Source of the DNA: Humulus lupulus
Taxonomy: Eukaryota > Streptophyta > Magnoliopsida > Rosales > Cannabaceae
Length of the DNA stretch: 64,000 nucleotides
NCBI RefSeq assembly: GCF_963169125.1
Contig: NC_084793.1
Coordinates: 37,536,578-37,600,577, forward strand
Reading direction: 5' to 3'
Shown: positions 57,372 to 64,000 of the stretch, in pieces
Layout of the letters: every line of letters starts with the position of its first letter
Numbering within the stretch: the first letter of the stretch is position 1
Program-made: the position numbers and the translations under genes
Notes under the pieces: generated by a model
Databases searched by the model: none
Told to the model about the DNA's origin: nothing
Seen by the model: the letters and a program-made list of their open reading frames with translations, nothing else

Positions 57372-59434
57372 GGTGCGCTCTTAATGGTTACTACCCATGA
57401 ATGGTCACTTTGATATTAACCATTGGATTAGGATCAATGATCTATATTTATAGTTTTTAATTAAAATTTCTAAAAATAAATTATGATTTTTTCCAATTTT
57501 TAGAAGAGTGACCTGATGACATGTCGGTCACATAATTATTAAATTAATGAATTAAAAAAAATCTTATCTAAACATTAAATAGGAAATTTGCATTATAAAT
57601 AAGCATTATATATGTAACTTATCACTTTGTTTAAAATCACAAAAAAGCAACATTAATATAAAATATATTAATTATATTATTACGTTAATATATATTATCA
57701 TTAGCTCAGATTAAATTTTCCTCATCTCTCACTATAGCAAACTGACCTAATTTTTCTTTTTAGCAAAACCATCCCAAATATTTAAAAAAATAATAATAAG
57801 TTACTCCAATGATGTCTATTAATTCTTTACATTTTAATAATTTCTTGGATTATTGCCAATATTCAATTTTCCTGAATAAACACAATAAGCATATGATTAA
57901 GCAGAACAATTGTGACTCATTTCTTTACACTACAAATTGCTAATTTTAATCCAATATCGGCCAAAAGGGCAGGTGCAAGAAAAGGAAAAGAAAATAGGGA
58001 AAATAGTTTGACAGGAAAAGAAAAAAAAATCAATCCTCCAAAACTTGTTAGTGAGAGCTCAAGGCTTTGAAGATGGTATATAACAAAAATTATTATTTTG
58101 CAACATATATTCAAGCACAGGAACGTGTTCTTCGCTAAATTTGCTAGCTAATTCTTGATGGGCGTCACTTTTGTTGTCAAACTAATAATAACTTGAAAAA
58201 TCTACTTACTCAATCGAAAATAGGGCATGTGTTCCTACAAGGACAAGAGAAACATATTCAGTAGAATGATACTAATTCTTCAGTAACACAACTAAGAGAA
58301 TAAACCAATTATAAACAACCAAAGTGTGAAAGATACTTTTATAAATAGGCAAAATATAAAAAAGTTGGTGGCCAAGAAAAAATAAAATCTCTTTCAATGT
58401 AATATCCATTACCTGGTTGAAACAGAACCCCAAACCTCTGCTATAAAAGTCTGCATATTTGATCATAAACATACCACAATCATACCTGTATATAAAGAGA
58501 AAGTTAATAAAATCATTTAGAAATTCACTCACTAGTTTTATGTCAGAAATTACAAAAATAAATGCGTGGTAGATTGAATGATACAGAAAATTTTCTCTTG
58601 CTCAGGAAAACTGAAAATTTCACTTCATCAACATAGTATTTGGCCTACCACATGACAACAGAAAATTTCAACAAGCCAGCTATCTTAATGAGTTAAACAG
58701 TTGTAAATTACTCAAATTGCAAGTTTGAGAAACAACCGCAAGCATTTAGACCTTGGACATACTGTCAACTATAGAACCAAATAAATTTTGTGCATTTATA
58801 TTTACCCGAAATCAACATAATTCCACAGCAGGAAGATAAGAAATAGTTCTTATTCAAGTGAAACCCAATAAAATTTTCTATAATATATGGAAGAGAATAC
58901 AATAATATATGTTAGGGAATGTGACTTGCTATGGTAGAGACACTTCAAGTTAAATGTCCAACGAGACAGGATCAAAAGCATACAAGTCTCGGCAGCAGAA
59001 ATTTTTGTGCTTCTTTTTACAACTTCTAATATACACATATATAATATAATTAAGGACCTACGTTTCACATTTCAGGCAAAACATTAAAGTCAGAGAAATA
59101 ATGGTTTCCATAGGTGTGGTGCCTTTAAATATTAAAGTCAAAGAAATAAAATTTTGTTCCTGTTCGATTTCACCTTCATATACTTTACATTTTTTTATAA
59201 AAAGAAATAGTCAAAGCATGACACCTGGACGTCTCCAACACGGGTCAATTTCTATATAAAAAATAATATTTTTATTTAAAGATTAATTATGACAAAAAAA
59301 TAATAATTATTAAATTTAAAATTAATGTAAAAAAAAATTACATGTTCATGACTTGCTATACCAAGTCACTATTTTGCCACATCATCATAATAGTTAGTCA
59401 TCATCTATGGGTAGTAACCATTGAGAAGTCTTCC
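57372..59434. mobile_element. Pack-MULE-like element carrying ULP1/ESD4-type gene exons
   Basis: The terminal inverted repeats are imperfect. The left starts GGTGCGCTCTTAATGGTTAC and the right in reverse starts GGAAGACTTCTCAATGG; they share CAATGGTTACTACCCAT or its near-equivalent. Nine-base flanks ATATATATA match on both sides but lie in AT microsatellites, so the duplication is only consistent, not proof. The 2.06-kb element lies in the Copia leader. No transposase is visible. Its interior contains several exons with introns of a SUMO-protease-like gene on the minus strand (58210-58780), indicating capture of genomic DNA. Confidence 0.75.
58210..58780 (-). pseudogene. captured fragment of a ULP1/ESD4-type SUMO protease gene
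   Basis: Four exon-like pieces lie in the correct order on the minus strand. At 58775-58736 a degraded GVDSM..VLNA-type segment appears. From 58644, after a GTGGTAG acceptor, comes AKYYVDEV, then a decayed LPEQE-like segment. From 58485 to 58413 comes YDCGMFMIKYADFYSRG and then LGFCFNQ, with the catalytic Cys in DCG and a CAG|GTAATG donor. From 58234 to 58210, after TCCTTGTAG, comes EHMPYFRL, ending at a GTAAGT donor in the right phase. These follow the C-terminal peptidase C48 region of plant ESD4/ULP1 enzymes, which process and remove SUMO in the nucleus. The His and Asp parts are missing or decayed, so no enzyme is made. The family match is from memory. Confidence 0.75.
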
Positions 59435-60338
59435 ATATATATATATATATACATCTATTAGTACAAATATAAATGATACTAAAAAGAAACTATACATATA
59501 TTGGACATATATAGTATAGAATCGTGCATTATATATAAAAATTAATAAAATATATACACATATATATGTAATGGGTCTAAATTACAATATTAAAAGAAAT
59601 ATGTATGTTTGTCGATTTAAACATAAAATATGAATTAATAAATTTACACACACCAACTTTATAAAAATAGGATGAGACTAATATATATTAAGCTTATATA
59701 TATAGTTATGCACATGTAGAATATATATATATGAATATAAAAATAAATATAAATGAATAACTAATTTTGTATATAAAAACTTTATAAACGTTAGGTATAG
59801 ATCCAATAAAAGGAATGTATAGATATATGTGTATATGTTTGATAGTTTAAAATTTATATTAGTATGCACACATGAATCAAGCATATTTTTTTTTTACATA
59901 TAAGTACATACATAAACAAGTCAAGCTATTTTTTTTCTCGTCATTATTGTTGATTAGTAAAATTGTAATTCAAATAAAGCATATATAGATATGCATTATA
60001 TATAATATTAATGGTAAACATGTGAGAGAAAAAAATGGCATATAATATGGATCTATATAATTGTCAAGCTAATGATATATTCTACACATAAATATATTTA
60101 ATGGCGAAACTGATTAAAGTAAAAGGCATATATGATATGCAAAATATGTGATATATATATTTAATGCATGTAATATGAACCATAAGAAATAGGTACCGAT
60201 CGAAAAAATTGCATCAGTGCATATATATGTATAAAGTTACTAGCACTAATTAAATATAAAACAATAATAATCCAAATTGGTTTCTGTCATTTAGTTTGTT
60301 CATCTTCTTTGAAGGAGTCAAAATTCTGCTTTAAGATT
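59435..60338 (-). other. Copia leader, outer part
   Basis: 900 bp of very AT-rich DNA with (TA)n runs between the MULE and the upstream Copia LTR. No standard primer-binding sequence is visible next to the LTR at 60338; it has probably decayed. Confidence 0.55.
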
Positions 60339-61026
60339 GTTAGAAATAATATAGTGGAGAATAACAAAATATATATTAATATATTTAATTGAAGAACATA
60401 AATGAAAAAATACAATAGAAAGAATAAATCAAAGCCGAGGCATGCGAAACACACTTTCTTTAAAGCAGATTTGCCCCCTCTGCCTGAACGGTATTAGAGG
60501 AATCATGAGCAACCATTTCCCATGATACAACAACTATCAAGCAGGACGAAAGTACCACTGCGTCTGCTTATGCAAACTTGAAACAAATATTCCCTCTATC
60601 ACCAAAAAATAATATTGAGACGGAAGAGAGAAAGAGACTAAGACTATTGTGTGTGATACTTTATATTTGTGTGTCCTAGAATGAGAGGAGAAACCTCATT
60701 TTATAGGCTTCATGGAGAGTTGAAAATGTATGTGAATCAAGTGCATTAATTCCCAAATATCCAACAAATCTGGAATCTTAATTTCTGAAAATCAATAAGA
60801 ATTAATCACACTTATTCTGGTAATATCAGCAGTTACCCAAAGTGATTTTCTGACAATCAATCAAAATTAATCACAATATTATGATATCTCAATTTTGACC
60901 AAAGTGATTTGCTAAAATAAATCAGAATAAATCACACAATATTATGATAATCTCATATTTAATACAAGTGATTTGCTGAATTATTACCATGCATCAATTT
61001 CTCATTCACTCAATTTTTTTCCAACA
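60339..61026 (-). repeat. Copia upstream LTR (right end)
   Basis: 688 bp, TGTTAGAAATAATATAG to CCAACA, uninterrupted, so it serves as the reference for the split left LTR. Flanked outside by ATTAC. Confidence 0.9.
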
Positions 61027-61235
61027 ATTACAACTCTCCCTGGACCCGAGATGGAAATAATACCACCGAATAATAATATTTAAAATTGATTATATAAATA
61101 TAAAATAAAATAAATATATAAAGCCTAGACAGAGAAGAGAGATAAACAAGAAAGAGGAGGAAGAAAAAGAAATAAAAAAGGGGAAATGAAGTAAAAATAA
61201 TAATAAATTTTTTTTGTTGTGCTTTCATTTTTTTT

Positions 61236-61560
61236 CAGCAATCAATACTTCATTAAAAATTTCAATAATAATAATCCGAGTGTAAAAAAAATCTTTTCAT
61301 TATACAAGTTTCCCATCTATCCTAAGAGCATGTGCAAGTAATTAAAAAAAATAACAAATATGAATTAGGAACACTTCAAGAAAATTGGACAACAAATTTT
61401 CAATTTGAATATCCTAATTCATTAATACATAGATCTCTTAGAAAATACAGAGACTGAAGTCAAACAATCAAATTTAGCATGGAAAGGAAGACCAAAGAAG
61501 AAGAGATAATCCAAAGCCAACATTAAGACTACACATTTTGCTAGGATTTCTGAGAAACAA
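61236..61560 (-). pseudogene. second LINE 3' end: degenerate RNase H domain and poly(A) tail
   Basis: On the minus strand the pieces VLMLALDYLFFFGLPFHAKF, then DCLTSVSVFSKRS and, after a frame change, DIQIENLLSNFLEVFLIHI match the order of RNase H motifs in plant LINEs (AL..A...GLPFH..E.DC...V..., ..DI..LLS.F). The tail ends GATTGCTGAAAAAAAA, near-identical to the tail of the relic at 3638, so they are probably related families. The end of the domain is missing between 61270 and 61340. Confidence 0.5.
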
Positions 61561-61620
61561 CTTACAAAAAGAGGACAAAAAATAGAATTCATGTCAGTAT
61601 TAAACTTTAAAAAAAGAAAT

Positions 61621-62574
61621 TATCCCCGTTTCCTCCCCGCACACATGGCCTCGTACACTAAGGCCATGGGCTATCCTGAAGGGACCCGAGGCCCAAACCG
61701 AGCCTAATAAACGGGGAAGGAGTACATCTTGGTGGCCCAAATATCAGTAAGCCCAACATTATCTCGGAATTTAAGCCGGGACCATGAAGTTGGCATGTTT
61801 AGTCTTCCCGGACCCAGTGTAAGGTGTCGTCCGGGATGACAATAAGGACAACATTTCCAAGTCTAAAATGAACCAGGATGATAGGGGATGAACCCGGGCT
61901 CTGGTAAACGAACCAGGGTCCTGGTAAATGGGTCGGGATGTTGGTAAATGAACTCGGATCAGACAACCGAGTTGGACGTGATAAACTGTCCTCGATACTG
62001 ACATCATCCGAGAAACATTGAGTTTTGTGTCCTCAACTAACTTGCAGACGATGTTACATACGGAATGTATGCCGTTATTCAGAACAGTACTGCCACTACT
62101 CTGACGGATCCTGTCTCCCGGATCTCCTTAGAAGCCCACGCGAATCAGACTGAAGTTGCGTACTGTTGTCAGTCTTACAACGTGGTTACGCTAAAGCCGG
62201 CCCAATGGGCCCTAGTTAGTGTATTTTACTTAATAAAATCCTTTCTATTAAGCCTCCACCAGTGAGCAAATAGTGCTTATACCCTTATTGGGCCTGGATT
62301 AGTCCGGCCCAAACCCAGAGCACTCAACTGCCTATAAATATGAACAGTTGTGCACTGTGGAAAGGATCCAGATTTCTCTTGTAAGCAATTTCTCTGCTCA
62401 AACTTGCAGAAAACTCCATTGTCAAAAGCTCTCTAAGCTCTAATACTACTGACTCATGGACAAAGGCTCATTAACGCCCCGACCACGTAAAAACCTTGCT
62501 TGCATATAATAAAAACTTTCTTTTTAAGCTCTCTTATCTTCTATAATTCTAGTTTCCGAAAAACTCGGTAAACA
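61621..62574 (+). mobile_element. solo LTR with TA...CA ends
   Basis: A perfect 5-bp duplication GAAAT (61616-61620 and 62575-62579) flanks 954 bp that begins TATCCCCGTTTCC and ends CTCGGTAAACA. The usual 5' TG is TA here, as a single G-to-A change would give. A TATA box (CCTATAAATATG) lies at 62331-62342, and three 20-bp tandem units at 61890-61949 lie upstream. Confidence 0.83.
61890..61956. repeat. 20-bp tandem repeats in solo LTR
   Basis: GAACCCGGGCTCTGGTAAAC, GAACCAGGGTCCTGGTAAAT and GGGTCGGGATGTTGGTAAAT in tandem. The second contains the dyad CCAGG..CCTGG. They sit upstream of the TATA box, as in the other Gypsy-like LTRs. Confidence 0.75.
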
Positions 62575-63962
62575 GAAATAAAATAATAATATAGAAACGA
62601 TTATTAAACCAAAAAAATTATTTAAGGTAAATATTGGTTTAAATTATTGAAATAAAAAATGAGATGAAGGATAAGGATGTTTGGTAATATTTGGATATTA
62701 AACATTAATCACATCAGTAAATTCTTCTAAAAAACCACAGAAGTAAAAAAAGGATCATCAAAAGAAATTCATAGACCAAATAAAACTAAACTGAAAAATA
62801 AAATTCTCAATAAATTGATAAGAATAATAAAGGAAAAACTTATTTTATAGGGATCATATTAGAACACGAGAGAGGCATTGGCCAAGTTGATAACTTTAGT
62901 GATATTTTCGATGATAAGAAAATTGTATTAGAGAGAAACTGCCACCCAAACACAATTTCGACCAGAATTTGATAAAACGAGATTGTGATACACATACAAA
63001 ATCTCAAACTTCCATCAACTTTGAGCACTTGTCAATTCTACTCCTCCCTCCCCCAGCCCCGCATTTGTAATTGTCGATTACATTGTGTAGAGGGTAAATT
63101 ATATGATGATCAAAATTGATTAATCACATGCACTGACAACTTGTAGAACAAAGGAAGTAAAATTGTGAAAGCCTTAGGATGCCAGGGTGGTGCCAGCTGA
63201 AGAGACTCCAACAGTCAAGTTAGTAAATAATTCAAGTCGAGAGTAAAAAACACAAATAAAACAAAAGAAATGTATATAGGTCCATCGTAGAGTGGCGAGG
63301 GGCTGATTTTAGTGATCAGTTTGATAGTATTAGAAAGTATTTGAGAGTTTTGAATGCTTGAGTGAGTGATTGTACAGTGAAAATCGTGATATTATTTTGG
63401 TATTTATAGACCTTTTAGTGATATGTTTCTCAGTTCCTAATGACTAAGCTCTTGGTATTGATAGTGTAAATCAGAGTGTGCAACGGAAGAGTGACATTAA
63501 AAATTTAATCAATACCAAAGCCAAGATCACATGCATATTCATACATTAAATCAAGATTCATGGTCAACGTTGTGATACTTATTAGATTCGATAATAACGA
63601 TACTTACTTATCTATCACGCGCCAGGAAAAGTAGCTATCACCGACGAGTAAACATGTGTAGGTTCTGATATCTTTAGTGTAGATGCATGCTTCCTATTTT
63701 CATATACATAATATAAAATATAAAATACAAAAACATGCTAATATGTGTAGCAGAATCATGTAAATATTCAAATGAACACAAAATACTTACAATATGTGTA
63801 GCTGAATAATGTCTCATTCCTTTGAATTCCCTAACATTTTGTCCTGGTTGAATGCTATTTATTGTCAAGAATTCATACCGCTAGAACACAACATGACAAT
63901 CTTCCAAAACTTTCTCTAATTTACATCTAATAGAGGGTGGGCTAAGTCTCAACACATGAAAT

Positions 63963-63967
<5 letters not shown>
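62575..63967. other. right-flank DNA, nothing recognised
   Basis: About 1.4 kb of AT-rich DNA. A less AT-rich stretch lies near 63040-63310 and another at 63590-63660, but no reading frame, splice pattern or repeat end is convincing on either strand. Confidence 0.5.
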
Positions 63968-63995
<28 letters not shown>

Positions 63996-63996
63996 A
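63968..63996. repeat. (AG)n microsatellite
   Basis: An uninterrupted run of about 14 AG units close to the window end. Confidence 0.95.
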
Positions 63997-64000
63997 TGGC

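Larger units (their letters stand above)
10815..61026 (-). mobile_element. Ty1/Copia LTR retrotransposon, shattered by nested insertions
   Basis: Matching LTRs lie at 10815-17716 (itself interrupted by a 6.2-kb insertion) and 60339-61026. Both begin TGTTAGAAATAATATAG and end CCAACA. Flanks GTTAC (10810-10814) and ATTAC (61027-61031) are a 5-bp duplication with one mismatch. Coding pieces read on the minus strand from right to left in Copia order: gag and protease, integrase, reverse transcriptase, RNase H. A purine tract follows, just inside the left LTR (17717-17732). Insertions at 11066, 18898, 43151, 47423 and 57372 break it into pieces. In the first 251 bp the LTRs differ at roughly 27-29 sites (about 11 percent by eye), so it is the oldest datable element here. 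No clear primer-binding site is seen next to the right LTR. Confidence 0.9.

Noticed and set aside
57372..59434. 9-bp ATATATATA flanks as proof of a Mutator target duplication.
   Set aside because: Both flanks are AT microsatellites, so the match would occur at any offset. The element call rests on the inverted repeats instead.

Overview
The window is repeat-dense, AT-rich plant nuclear DNA, most likely from a eudicot. The evidence is the mix of Ty3/Gypsy and Ty1/Copia LTR retrotransposons, CACTA, hAT and Mutator-like DNA transposons, LINE tails and AT microsatellites. There is no operon structure, and I found no rRNA, tRNA or CRISPR. I cannot name the species. No intact host gene is visible. 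At most there are two weak exon-like traces, near 1-1020 and 7395-7459, on the minus strand. Almost everything else belongs to a transposon whose ends, and usually target-site duplication (TSD), can be read directly.

Left flank, 1-10.8 kb. A 2.46-kb Mutator-like element (1170-3628, 9-bp TSD) carries a small hAT element (2454-2893, 8-bp TSD) and a second TIR element (2932-3313). It sits beside a LINE RNase H tail (3638-4020). An AT-rich inverted repeat follows (5075-6523). A CACTA element (7712-9834, 3-bp TSD) is broken by a solo LTR (8430-9345), and another solo LTR lies at 9967-10570.

Core, 10.8-61.0 kb. One old Copia element in minus orientation (10815-61026) has been opened repeatedly. 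Its left LTR holds a solo LTR (11066-17264) with another inside it (11346-15079). Its RT/RNase H region holds a gag-only Gypsy-like element Z (18898-42686). Z contains a non-coding LTR element Y (20728-40561). Y contains solo LTR X1 (22254-37293). X1 contains a 13-kb Tat-type Gypsy element (23915-36988), making five levels. The Copia RT is also split by a solo LTR (43151-45624). Its protease/integrase junction is split by a hAT transposon (47423-55751), which is itself invaded by a solo LTR (48284-49033) and a related X2 element (from 50617). A Pack-MULE-like element in the Copia leader (57372-59434) carries exon-intron fragments of an ESD4/ULP1-type SUMO protease gene. LTR divergence judged by eye falls from outside to inside (about 11, 5-6, 4 and 1 percent), in agreement with the nesting.

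Right flank, 61.0-64 kb. There is a second LINE RNase H tail, a solo LTR (61621-62574), about 1.4 kb of unassigned AT-rich DNA and a terminal (AG)n run.

All coding regions seen are transposon genes, and nearly all carry stops or frameshifts. Many LTR families contain a GC-rich dyad or hairpin-repeat block. The most striking is the TCGGAC/GTCCGA array in both Tat LTRs, which reappears inside the element upstream of its antisense gene.
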